This document shows, piece by piece, positions 1 through 5,448 of a stretch of DNA of 5,467 nucleotides. The DNA is taken from positions 1 through 5,467 of the forward strand of contig JAQVQT010000035.1 of assembly GCA_028701435.1 (NCBI GenBank), given 5' to 3'. Both the position numbers and the translations under genes were made by a program. Source of the stretch: Smithellaceae bacterium (GTDB lineage: Bacteria; Desulfobacterota; Syntrophia; Syntrophales; Smithellaceae). Under the pieces are notes generated by a model, which saw only the letters and a program-made list of their open reading frames with translations, did no database searches and was not told where the DNA came from. Numbering within the stretch: the stretch's first letter is position 1; each line of letters begins with the position of its first letter.

Positions 1-1
1 G

Positions 2-217
2 GGATTTTATCAAATGACCCTGAAGCGCTTCGCGGATGAATTGGGAAACACACTTCGGTTTTCCCGCTTTCATTTCCGAAAGCGCTGGGGCATCGACGAG
101 GATCTCTACATTAAAAGCATTGAAAAAAACATGGCGTATCTGGCCCGGGTGGTCACTCTGCACAGGGAGAATTACGCGGATCACCTGCGCAGGTACGCCC
201 GCATGAAGGAAGAATGA
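2..217 (+). CDS. C-terminal end of an unrecognised protein (partial)
   Basis: The reading frame is already open at the left edge (codons for G-F-Y-Q precede the first ATG at 14), so this is most likely the last 71 residues of a longer protein and not a complete 67-residue gene starting at 14. No ribosome binding site can be judged in the 13 bases before that ATG. The visible part is rich in Arg, Lys and aromatic residues (for example RFSRFHFRKRWG) and ends in a charged, probably helical stretch (NMAYLARVVTLHRENYADHL). There is no signal peptide, membrane segment or catalytic motif in view, and I do not recognise the family. The stop codon lies 29 bases before the downstream amino-acid-binding protein gene on the same strand, so the two may be co-transcribed. 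Function unknown. Confidence 0.5.
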   Translation, partial: GFYQMTLKRFADELGNTLRFSRFHFRKRWGIDEDLYIKSIEKNMAYLARVVTLHRENYADHLRRYARMKEE

Positions 218-234
218 ATATCTTTAATGAGGAT

Positions 235-240
235 GGAGGA
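235..240 (+). promoter_or_regulatory. Ribosome binding site of the amino-acid-binding protein gene
   Basis: GGAGGA is a near-perfect Shine-Dalgarno sequence 6 bases before the ATG at 247. It fixes that start codon, which is also the one that gives a complete signal peptide. Confidence 0.85.
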
Positions 241-246
241 TAAAAA

Positions 247-1062
247 ATGAAAAAGATCGTAAGTCTGCTCACGATACTGTTGCTCTCGGCGGGGATTTGC
301 TTTGTCGCCCAAGCGGAAGACTCTCTGCAAAACATTAAGAAAAGCGGCGTTTTACGGGCCGGCGTCAAGGATCTGACCCCGAGCTTCGCGCTGGCTGACA
401 TCAAGACGGGGGAAATCAGCGGGTATGACGTTGATTTTGTCCGGGCGATTGCCCGCAGGCTTGGTGTCCGTCTGGAGATCACGCCTTTCGGCGGAGAGGA
501 AAATGAACGGATTGACTCCCTGAGGGAGGGCAGGGTCGATATCGTCGCGGCCACCATGACGAAAACGAAGGAAAGAGAAAAGTTCATCGACTTCAGCCAT
601 ACGTATTTTGTCACGGCCCAGAAGTTTCTGGTGCACAAAGGCACCGTGCAGCGGCTGAGCGATCTGAAAAAGAAGAAGATCGGGACCGTGGATCAGACCA
701 CTTCGGTGGAGAATCTCCGCAAATCCATCCCCTCGGCTTCGATCGTGCTTTTCAACGGCTATGTTCCGGCTTTTCTGGCGCTGCAGAACAGGGAAATCTT
801 TGCCGTTTCGACGGATGAGGCCATCCTGGCCGGCATTTTGACAAAAGCCGATAAAGGCGTATTTGAAATTCCGAAAGTCAGCATTTCCAGAGAGCCCTAT
901 GGTCTGGGAGTGCGCAAAGGCCATACCTCCTTTTTGCGTTTTGTCAATCAGACGCTTCTGGAGATGGAGCGAAGCGGCGAAGCCAAAAGAATTTTTGACA
1001 AATGGTTCGGGCCGGAAAGCGAAGCCCCCCTGGAGAGGACGTTCAGGATCACCGCAAAATAA
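247..1062 (+). CDS. Periplasmic amino-acid-binding protein of an ABC transporter (family 3, glutamate/aspartate type)
   Basis: 271-residue secreted solute-binding protein, expected to capture an amino acid in the periplasm and deliver it to an ABC permease. Residues 1-23 form a Sec signal peptide: a KK start, a hydrophobic core LLTILLLSAGICFV and an A-Q-A cleavage site before E24. Cys18 has no lipobox around it, so the protein is probably soluble and not a lipoprotein. The mature part starts with the typical KSGVLRAGV strand. The family 3 signature lies at 59-73 (GYDVDFVRAIARRLG). R110 in KTKEREKFIDFS and D190 in STDEA sit where the family binds the ligand carboxylate and amino group. The C-terminal SGEAKRIFDKWFG with a following PLERTFRI resembles the end of glutamate/aspartate binders such as E. 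coli GltI, so an acidic amino acid is my best ligand guess. Length is normal for the family. No permease or ATPase gene is adjacent in the window. Family assignment is firm; ligand is inference. Confidence 0.9.
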   Translation: MKKIVSLLTILLLSAGICFVAQAEDSLQNIKKSGVLRAGVKDLTPSFALADIKTGEISGYDVDFVRAIARRLGVRLEITPFGGEENERIDSLREGRVDIVAATMTKTKEREKFIDFSHTYFVTAQKFLVHKGTVQRLSDLKKKKIGTVDQTTSVENLRKSIPSASIVLFNGYVPAFLALQNREIFAVSTDEAILAGILTKADKGVFEIPKVSISREPYGLGVRKGHTSFLRFVNQTLLEMERSGEAKRIFDKWFGPESEAPLERTFRITAK

Positions 1063-1071
1063 AGAATAACC

Positions 1072-1101
1072 CCTCCGCGGCGGGAGCGGGCACCGCGGGG
1101 G
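1072..1101. terminator. GC-rich hairpin between convergent genes, possible terminator
   Basis: CCTCCGCGG (1072-1080) can pair with CCGCGGGGG (1093-1101) as a 9-bp stem with one G-U pair and a 12-base loop. It occupies the 40-base gap between the stop codons of the binding protein gene and the convergent rpiB. On the minus strand the stem is followed by a T-rich run (GGTTATTCTTTATTTTG), so it fits rpiB termination better. On the plus strand no T tract follows. Termination in either direction is inferred from structure only. Confidence 0.45.
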
Positions 1102-1102
1102 C

Positions 1103-1549
1103 TCAGCGGCTGTTTTCCAGGGCGGTCATCTTGGCGATTCTTCGTTCATGACGGCCGCCTTCGAATGTTGTGTCCAGAAATTTTCCGATCATTTCCTCGA
1201 CCGGCGCGGCGTAGCGTATTCTTCCGCCAAAGGCGATGAAATTGGCGTTATTGTGGGCCCTGGCCATCTCGGCGCTGAACAAATCGCACACAAGCGCGCA
1301 GCGGATGCCGGCGATTTTGTTGGCGGCGATCGAAACGCCGATGCCCGTGCCGCAAAGCAGGATGCCGAATTCATAGCCGCCTTTGAGGAATTCATGACAG
1401 GCGGCCGCGGCCATGTCCGGATAATCGACGGATTGGCTGCCCTTGGTTCCAAGATCGGTGACCTCAAAATTTTTCTTCTGCAAAAAGGCAACGATTCTCT
1501 CTTTCAGATCAACTGCTCCGTGATCGCAGGCGATGACGATTTTTTTCAT
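1103..1549 (-). CDS. rpiB: Ribose-5-phosphate isomerase B
   Basis: 148-residue cytoplasmic isomerase of the RpiB/LacAB family, which interconverts ribose-5-phosphate and ribulose-5-phosphate in the pentose phosphate pathway. The N-terminal phosphate/sugar-binding motif ACDHG is at residues 7-11. The active-site loop at 64-78 (LLCGTGIGVSIAANK) carries the catalytic Cys66, His99 lies in AHNN, and the C-terminal GGRHERR (131-137) supplies substrate-binding Arg and His. Cys66 and His99 fall at the same numbers as in E. coli RpiB (149 residues), so the protein appears full length and active. A GTG two codons upstream (1555) is also in frame, but the AGGAAGG before the gene would touch that GTG while sitting 7 bases before the ATG at 1549, so I chose the ATG. 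The gene converges on the amino-acid-binding protein gene and diverges from xerD. RpiB relatives can also isomerise allose-6-phosphate or galactose-6-phosphate; the generic assignment is ribose-5-phosphate. Confidence 0.95.
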   Translation of the reverse strand: MKKIVIACDHGAVDLKERIVAFLQKKNFEVTDLGTKGSQSVDYPDMAAAACHEFLKGGYEFGILLCGTGIGVSIAANKIAGIRCALVCDLFSAEMARAHNNANFIAFGGRIRYAAPVEEMIGKFLDTTFEGGRHERRIAKMTALENSR

Positions 1550-1556
1550 GGGCACC

Positions 1557-1563
1557 CCTTCCT
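1557..1563 (-). promoter_or_regulatory. Ribosome binding site deciding the rpiB start
   Basis: Read on the minus strand this is AGGAAGG, 7 bases before the ATG at 1549. The alternative GTG start at 1555 would leave only one base of spacing, too close for normal initiation. Confidence 0.7.
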
Positions 1564-1564
1564 G

Positions 1565-1576
1565 AACATCGATGTT
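1565..1576. repeat. 12-bp perfect palindrome in the rpiB leader
   Basis: AACATCGATGTT is a perfect two-fold symmetric sequence. It lies between the rpiB ribosome binding site and the proposed rpiB -10 element, at about the predicted transcription start. Its position would suit an operator for a dimeric repressor, but no regulator gene is nearby and a chance palindrome is possible. Confidence 0.4.
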
Positions 1577-1581
1577 GATTC

Positions 1582-1608
1582 TTTCTACAAGATGACGCGG
1601 GATGTCAA
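1582..1608 (-). promoter_or_regulatory. Candidate sigma-70 promoter for rpiB
   Basis: On the minus strand a perfect -35 box TTGACA (1608-1603) is followed after 15 bases by TAGAAA (1587-1582), 4 of 6 matches to the -10 consensus. The spacer is short; AAGAAT with a 19-base spacer is an equally imperfect alternative. Transcription would start near 1575 and leave a leader of about 25 bases before the ATG. Confidence 0.35.
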
Positions 1609-1617
1609 CAAAAAATC

Positions 1618-1646
1618 TTTACATCAGCATCCATTTTGCGTAGAAA
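1618..1646 (+). promoter_or_regulatory. Candidate sigma-70 promoter for xerD and its downstream genes
   Basis: TTTACA (1618-1623, 5 of 6 to the -35 consensus) and TAGAAA (1641-1646, 4 of 6 to the -10 consensus) are separated by exactly 17 bases. Transcription would be expected to start about 6-7 bases after 1646, which is at or next to the xerD ATG at 1653. The -35 box is back to back with the rpiB -35 candidate, 9 bases away. Confidence 0.4.
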
Positions 1647-1652
1647 AACGCC

Positions 1653-2540
1653 ATGCGGGAATTATTAAACCGGTATCACCATTATTTGCTGATCGAGAAA
1701 GGGGCGTCCGGCAATACGCTGGAAGCGTATGGACGCGATTTGAAACGCTATTTGACTTTCCTCGAGCAAAGAGGGATCTCCGACGCGCGGTCGGTCGCCC
1801 CTCAGACGGTGGTGGATTTTCTTGTGCAAATCAAATCGGAAGGGCTTTCGGCCAATTCAATGAACCGGGCCCTTGCGGCTCTTCGCGGTTTTTATAACTA
1901 CCTGCTGCAGGAAAGAGTTCTGGAGGAATCACCGCTCGCGCATATCGAACTGGCCAAAGTCTGGATGCGTCTGCCCGATACGGTAAGCCAGGAAGAGATG
2001 AACCGAATCCTGTCGGGACCGGAGGATTCGACGCCGTCGGGTCTGCGGGACCGGGCGATGCTGGAGCTGCTTTACGCGACGGGACTTCGCGTCACGGAGC
2101 TGATCAGTCTTTCCATGAACAGCATCAACTGGCAGGTTGGTTTTCTGGTGGTGATGGGGAAGGGCGGCAAGGAGCGGGTTGTGCCCGTCGGCAAGACGGC
2201 CTATGACTTTGTGCGGCGCTACGTGGATGAAGCCAGACCGAAGTTCGTCCGGTCCAAAACGACGGAGGTTTTGTTTCTGAACCGCTTCGGCCGGGCCTTT
2301 ACGCGCCAGGGGCTCTGGAAAATTATCGTGGGTTACGCGCAAAAAGCGGGCTTGCAAAAAAATGTGCATCCGCATACATTTCGGCATTCCTTTGCTTCCC
2401 ATCTGCTGGAAGGAGGGGCGGATTTGCGCGCGGTGCAGGTGATGCTGGGCCATTCGGACATTTCGACGACGCAGATTTACACGCATGTCACCCGGGAACG
2501 CCTGAAAGAGATTCACCGGAAATATCACCCAAGAGGCTGA
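1653..2540 (+). CDS. xerD: Site-specific tyrosine recombinase XerD
   Basis: 295-residue tyrosine recombinase that, with XerC, resolves chromosome dimers at dif during cell division; acts in the cytoplasm on DNA. The N-terminal SAM-like core-binding domain covers about residues 1-100 (LLNRYHHYLLIEKGASGNTL, then the helix with MNRALAALRGFYNYLL). The catalytic domain follows from about 108. All six catalytic residues are present: R146 (ATGLRVTEL), K170 (GKGGKER), H241 and R244 (HTFRHS), H267 (LGHSD) and nucleophile Y276 (TTQIYTHV). The order and spacing match E. coli XerD (298 residues) with a shift of two to three residues, and the C-terminal YHPRG resembles the XerD ending HHPRA, so XerD is preferred over XerC or an integrase. 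A TAG stop lies four codons upstream of the ATG, which fixes the 5' limit. No convincing ribosome binding site precedes it. First gene of a probable operon with the TPR gene and kdsA. No mobile-element hallmarks surround it. Confidence 0.93.
   Translation: MRELLNRYHHYLLIEKGASGNTLEAYGRDLKRYLTFLEQRGISDARSVAPQTVVDFLVQIKSEGLSANSMNRALAALRGFYNYLLQERVLEESPLAHIELAKVWMRLPDTVSQEEMNRILSGPEDSTPSGLRDRAMLELLYATGLRVTELISLSMNSINWQVGFLVVMGKGGKERVVPVGKTAYDFVRRYVDEARPKFVRSKTTEVLFLNRFGRAFTRQGLWKIIVGYAQKAGLQKNVHPHTFRHSFASHLLEGGADLRAVQVMLGHSDISTTQIYTHVTRERLKEIHRKYHPRG
2531..2536 (+). promoter_or_regulatory. Ribosome binding site supporting a TTG start for the TPR gene
   Basis: AAGAGG lies inside the last codons of xerD, 8 bases before the TTG at 2545. 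It supports this unusual start codon and suggests that translation of the two genes is coupled. Confidence 0.5.
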
Positions 2541-2544
2541 AGAT

Positions 2545-4539
2545 TTGCGGCAACCAACAGGGCATACAATCGGATTCGGCAAAATCATTCCGGCCGTTGC
2601 GGCGGGGACCGTGGCGCTGGTTTTGTTTTTTCTCGTGGTGTTTTATCCCCAGGCCTTCCGGACAGCGGGCTTTTATTTTCAAAGAGGGGTCAACACTTTT
2701 TCCTACTACGTTCTGGGCGCCGCGCCACATTTTTATTACCTGGAAATGGAAAAAAACGCCGATGATTTTCGCGTCAAAGCAGGCGAAACCCTCCAGGTTA
2801 CCTATCGCGATGAATTCGTGATCAAATCCGCGGCCAGCGATGATCTCAGCGGAAAATCGGTGACGGTGATCATGGAGGGGACGGGGGGCAAAGGCAATGC
2901 CATCGGTGTCCTGTTTCGCGGGATTGAACTGGTGGACAACCTTCTCACCAGCGGAGTGATTCCCAAAGGGACTGAGGCCGCCGGCGTTTATCAGATTGTC
3001 GTCTATGCCGCGCGGGACAAAATCGCCGTTGTGCCGGTCCACGTGGTCATTACGCCCCAGGACTGGCTGAGGTTCGCAAAGAACCGCGGCAATTCACGCG
3101 AACAGGAGGAGTACCTGAAGAAGGTGGCTGCCCGGAACCGCGAAGACGCAGGGGTGCGCAAAATTCTTGCCGGCCTGTATCTTCAGCAAAACCGCATCGA
3201 GGAAGCCGCGAAACTGTATGAAGAAATTTTGCGCATCAGTCCCGGCGATGTTCTGGCGATGAAGGAATTGGCCCGCTTACGTGTGCAGCTCGGCCAAGAC
3301 GACCGCGCCATCGATCTTTTGTCCCGGTTAACGGGGGTCCAAACGGAGGATGCCGAAGCCCATGCCATGCTCGGAGCCGCCTACGGGCGCAAAAATTTGT
3401 GGCCCCAGGCGGTGGAAAGCTACGCCCGGGCCGTCAAAATTGATCCGGAAAATGCTCCGGTGAGGCTTTTACTGGCCCAAGCCTACGAGAAGTCCCGCCG
3501 GAACGACGCGGCGGTTGAGCAATACCGCTGGGTCATCAGCCATTCGCCTGATGCCGCCCCGGCCTGGCGGGCAATGGGCGATATGCATTTGAGAAGCGGG
3601 CAATACGCGCAGGCCATCGAGAGCTATACGCGCGTTCTGGCCGGCCATCCGAAAGACGCGGCGGCGCATGCCAATCTGGCCACGGCATACGCCGCGCTGG
3701 GCAAAGCGAAGGAGGAAATGGAGCATCTGCAGAAGGCCGCGGCCCTGTCGCCCAACGAACCGGTGATTCGCTTCAATCTTGCCGCCGCCTACGAAAAAAG
3801 ACAAAGGACGCCCGAAGCCATTCGGGAATACGCACGGGTTCTGAAAAGCAATCCGGATGACGCCGACGCGCTCGCGCGTCTGGCGGACCTGACCTATCAA
3901 AGCAAACAATACGACCAGGCCGTCCGTCATTACGAAAAACTGTCGCGGATTCATCCGCGGCAGGCGTCTGTATTTGCCAGGCTGGGATTTGCCCGCGGCG
4001 AACTGAAGCAATACGCCGCATCCGCCGAAGATTACGAAAAGGCTCTCCGGCTGGGGGCAAAAGATCAGACCCTGTATTACAACCTGGCTTACACCTACAC
4101 GAAGCTGGGCAGGGAAAAGGACGCCGTCCGCTACTATGAAAAAATATCGCCTCAGAATAAAAAAACGCTGAGCATTCTTGCCGACCATTATCTGAAAGAG
4201 AAGCAATACGCCCAAGCCATCAAAAATTATCAGAAAATATTGAAGCTGGAGCCCAAAAAGGCATCTTCCTGGGCCGCGCTGGGGTATGCCTGGCTGGCTT
4301 CCGGAAACCCGGATAAGGCCATTGAAAATTATTTGCAGGCTCTGAAATACGAACGCGAGGATGACGAGATCTATGCCAATCTGGGCATCGCCTATGAGAA
4401 AAAAGGGCTTTACCCTGAAGCGCTGAAAGCTTATAGAAGCGCCTACGAGATCAATCCGGAAACGCGGGTGGCATCCCGGATTCCGAGGCTGCGCATTCAA
4501 CTTTTGCATAAAAAAGACAGCAGAGGGAGCGAGTCATGA
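2545..4539 (+). CDS. Membrane-anchored protein with 13 TPR repeats, function unknown
   Basis: 664-residue protein, probably an envelope scaffold that binds partner proteins; I cannot name a specific role. Residues about 14-38 form one hydrophobic membrane segment (IIPAVAAGTVALVLFFLVVF), so a short cytoplasmic N-terminus with the rest in the periplasm is likely. Residues about 70-170 look beta-rich, with alternating hydrophobic strands (ETLQVTYRDEFVIK, SVTVIMEG, GVYQIVVYAA, IAVVPVHVVIT), and could be an Ig-like fold; I do not recognise the family. A charged helix (about 185-200) leads into 13 contiguous TPR motifs from about 201 to 639, then a basic tail. The TTG start at 2545 is the first usable one after an in-frame stop at 2503, has a ribosome binding site, and is needed to keep the membrane segment; the next ATG (residue 68) would remove it. 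The gene starts 4 bases after xerD and overlaps kdsA by ATGA, so it is likely co-translated with both. Kdo synthesis next door hints at an envelope role, by inference only. Confidence 0.85.
   Translation: MRQPTGHTIGFGKIIPAVAAGTVALVLFFLVVFYPQAFRTAGFYFQRGVNTFSYYVLGAAPHFYYLEMEKNADDFRVKAGETLQVTYRDEFVIKSAASDDLSGKSVTVIMEGTGGKGNAIGVLFRGIELVDNLLTSGVIPKGTEAAGVYQIVVYAARDKIAVVPVHVVITPQDWLRFAKNRGNSREQEEYLKKVAARNREDAGVRKILAGLYLQQNRIEEAAKLYEEILRISPGDVLAMKELARLRVQLGQDDRAIDLLSRLTGVQTEDAEAHAMLGAAYGRKNLWPQAVESYARAVKIDPENAPVRLLLAQAYEKSRRNDAAVEQYRWVISHSPDAAPAWRAMGDMHLRSGQYAQAIESYTRVLAGHPKDAAAHANLATAYAALGKAKEEMEHLQKAAALSPNEPVIRFNLAAAYEKRQRTPEAIREYARVLKSNPDDADALARLADLTYQSKQYDQAVRHYEKLSRIHPRQASVFARLGFARGELKQYAASAEDYEKALRLGAKDQTLYYNLAYTYTKLGREKDAVRYYEKISPQNKKTLSILADHYLKEKQYAQAIKNYQKILKLEPKKASSWAALGYAWLASGNPDKAIENYLQALKYEREDDEIYANLGIAYEKKGLYPEALKAYRSAYEINPETRVASRIPRLRIQLLHKKDSRGSES
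3145..4461 (+). repeat. Array of 13 tandem TPR motifs within the membrane-anchored protein
   Basis: Residues 201-639 divide into 13 units. Twelve are exactly 34 residues; unit 10 (507-537) is 31 residues, with the loss at its C-terminal end (YYEKISPQ). Most units show the TPR pattern of small or aromatic residues: L-G/A-x-x-Y in helix A, A then Y/L in helix B, and Pro near the end (for example EAHAMLGAAY...QAVESYARAVKIDPE). Unit 2 is the most degenerate and lacks the final Pro. Four units share the DNA word CAATACG encoding Gln-Tyr at the helix A/B junction (3601, 3907, 4009, 4204), but overall the repeats have diverged at DNA level. Confidence 0.85.
4523..4529 (+). promoter_or_regulatory. 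Ribosome binding site of kdsA
   Basis: GAGGGAG sits 6 bases before the ATG at 4536, inside the 3' end of the TPR gene. With the ATGA overlap it points to translational coupling of the two genes. Confidence 0.65.
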
Positions 4540-5369
4540 AGCAGGTGAAACTGAATTCTCACACGATCGGCGGCAAGGCCGGGTTGATTTTGATCGCCGG
4601 CCCCTGTGTCCTCGAAAATGAAGCGGCGGCGATGGACATTGCCGCCTATCTGAAAAACCTGACGGACAGACTGGAGATTCCCTTCGTCTTTAAAGCGTCC
4701 TACGACAAGGCCAACCGGACGTCGGTTGCCGCTTACCGCGGGCCGGGCGCCCGCGCGGGACTGAAGATTTTAAAAAACATTCGGGAAAAAATCGGTGTGC
4801 CGGTTCTTTCCGATGTGCACCGGTTTGAAGAAATTGACGAGGCGGCGGAGGTTCTGGATGTGATGCAGGTGCCCGCGTTTCTTTGCCGGCAGACGGATTT
4901 TGTCGTGGAGGTCGCGAAAAAGGCGAAGATCGTGAATGTGAAAAAAGGGCAGTTCCTTGCGCCCTGGGACGTCGCCAACATCATCGGGAAGATACAGTCG
5001 GCCGGCAATGAAAATATTCTGATCACCGAACGCGGCGCATCCTTCGGGTACAACAATCTGGTGTTCGATGTCCGCGCCCTGCCGATCATGCGAGCGATGG
5101 GATATCCGGTCATTTTTGACGCCACGCATTCGGTGCAGTTGCCGGGCGGCATGGGAACCTCGTCCGGCGGCCAGCGGGACATGGTTCCCTACCTGGCGCG
5201 GGCGGCCGTCGCGGCGGGCGTGGACGGCATTTTCATGGAAGTCCATCCCGATCCTGATAAAGCGCTTTGCGACGGCGCCAATTCGCTTTATCTGCATTCG
5301 CTCGAAGAACTGCTGACGACGTTGAAAAAGATCGATGGAATAACGAAAAGGCTGAAGGCTGAAGACTGA
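4536..5369 (+). CDS. kdsA: 3-deoxy-8-phosphooctulonate (Kdo-8-phosphate) synthase, metal-dependent type
   Basis: 277-residue cytoplasmic TIM-barrel enzyme that condenses phosphoenolpyruvate with arabinose-5-phosphate to Kdo-8-phosphate, the precursor of Kdo in the lipopolysaccharide inner core. Family motifs appear in order: IAGPCVLE (20-27), FKAS (52-55), KANRTS (58-63), YRGPG (67-71), SDVH (92-95), CRQTD (117-121), VNVKKGQF (133-140), TERGASFGYNN (164-174), FDATHSVQ (194-201), GGQRDMV (211-217), FMEVHPDP (233-240) and CDGANS (245-250). C24, H198, E235 and D246 match the four metal ligands of the Aquifex aeolicus enzyme (C11, H185, E222, D233) with one constant offset of 13, so this is the metal-dependent class and not the metal-independent E. 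coli class, which has Asn at the Cys position. The KANRTS loop and the missing longer N-terminal region separate it from DAHP synthase. The ATG overlaps the TPR stop by 4 bases. No other Kdo genes follow before the window ends. Confidence 0.96.
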   Translation: MKQVKLNSHTIGGKAGLILIAGPCVLENEAAAMDIAAYLKNLTDRLEIPFVFKASYDKANRTSVAAYRGPGARAGLKILKNIREKIGVPVLSDVHRFEEIDEAAEVLDVMQVPAFLCRQTDFVVEVAKKAKIVNVKKGQFLAPWDVANIIGKIQSAGNENILITERGASFGYNNLVFDVRALPIMRAMGYPVIFDATHSVQLPGGMGTSSGGQRDMVPYLARAAVAAGVDGIFMEVHPDPDKALCDGANSLYLHSLEELLTTLKKIDGITKRLKAED

Positions 5370-5371
5370 AG
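5351..5371 (+). repeat. 7-base tandem repeat across the kdsA stop codon
   Basis: Three adjacent heptamers read GCTGAAG, GCTGAAG and ACTGAAG. They encode the last residues of KdsA and include its TGA stop at 5367-5369. Because 7 is not a multiple of 3, a change in copy number would alter the C-terminal residues and the stop position. Confidence 0.7.
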
Positions 5372-5396
5372 GGTGGATAGTCAAAAGTGTATGGTT

Positions 5397-5425
5397 GTAA
5401 GGAACGGTTTGAAACCGTTCCTTAC
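5397..5425. repeat. Perfect 29-base inverted repeat, REP-like palindrome (copy 1)
   Basis: GTAAGGAACGGTTT (5397-5410) and AAACCGTTCCTTAC (5412-5425) are exact reverse complements around a single G, so RNA or single-stranded DNA would form a strong stem with a small loop. It lies 27 bases after the kdsA stop. No T tract follows (GAAAGCG), so a standard intrinsic terminator is less likely than a REP-type or other dispersed palindromic element, although it could still slow transcription or protect the kdsA mRNA 3' end. Confidence 0.75.
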
Positions 5426-5448
5426 GAAAGCGTAGGTCAGGGGTATTT

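Noticed and set aside
153..924. Two minus-strand open frames opposite the amino-acid-binding protein gene
   Set aside because: Shadows of a gene with a signal peptide, family signature and strong ribosome binding site; neither shadow has a recognisable domain.
1148..1897. 249-codon plus-strand open frame across rpiB and the start of xerD
   Set aside because: It lies antisense to rpiB, whose catalytic motifs are intact, and then runs out of frame through the 5' part of xerD. The translation has no domain or start signal.
1653..2540. xerD as an integrase of a prophage or integron
   Set aside because: The length, the HHPRA-like C-terminus and the spacing of catalytic residues match housekeeping XerD. 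There are no attachment-site repeats, cassettes or phage genes around it.
3469..4509. 346-codon minus-strand open frame opposite the TPR gene
   Set aside because: A long antisense frame is expected opposite a GC-rich repeated coding sequence. The plus-strand frame shows clear TPR periodicity and operon spacing, and the minus frame shows no recognisable domain.
4770..5384. 204-codon minus-strand open frame opposite kdsA
   Set aside because: It mirrors a strongly conserved enzyme gene and has no recognisable motif of its own.
5397..5425. Standard intrinsic terminator of kdsA
   Set aside because: The stem is strong but is followed by GAAAGCG with no T run on the plus strand. On the minus strand the bases after the stem (AACCATACAC) are not T-rich either.
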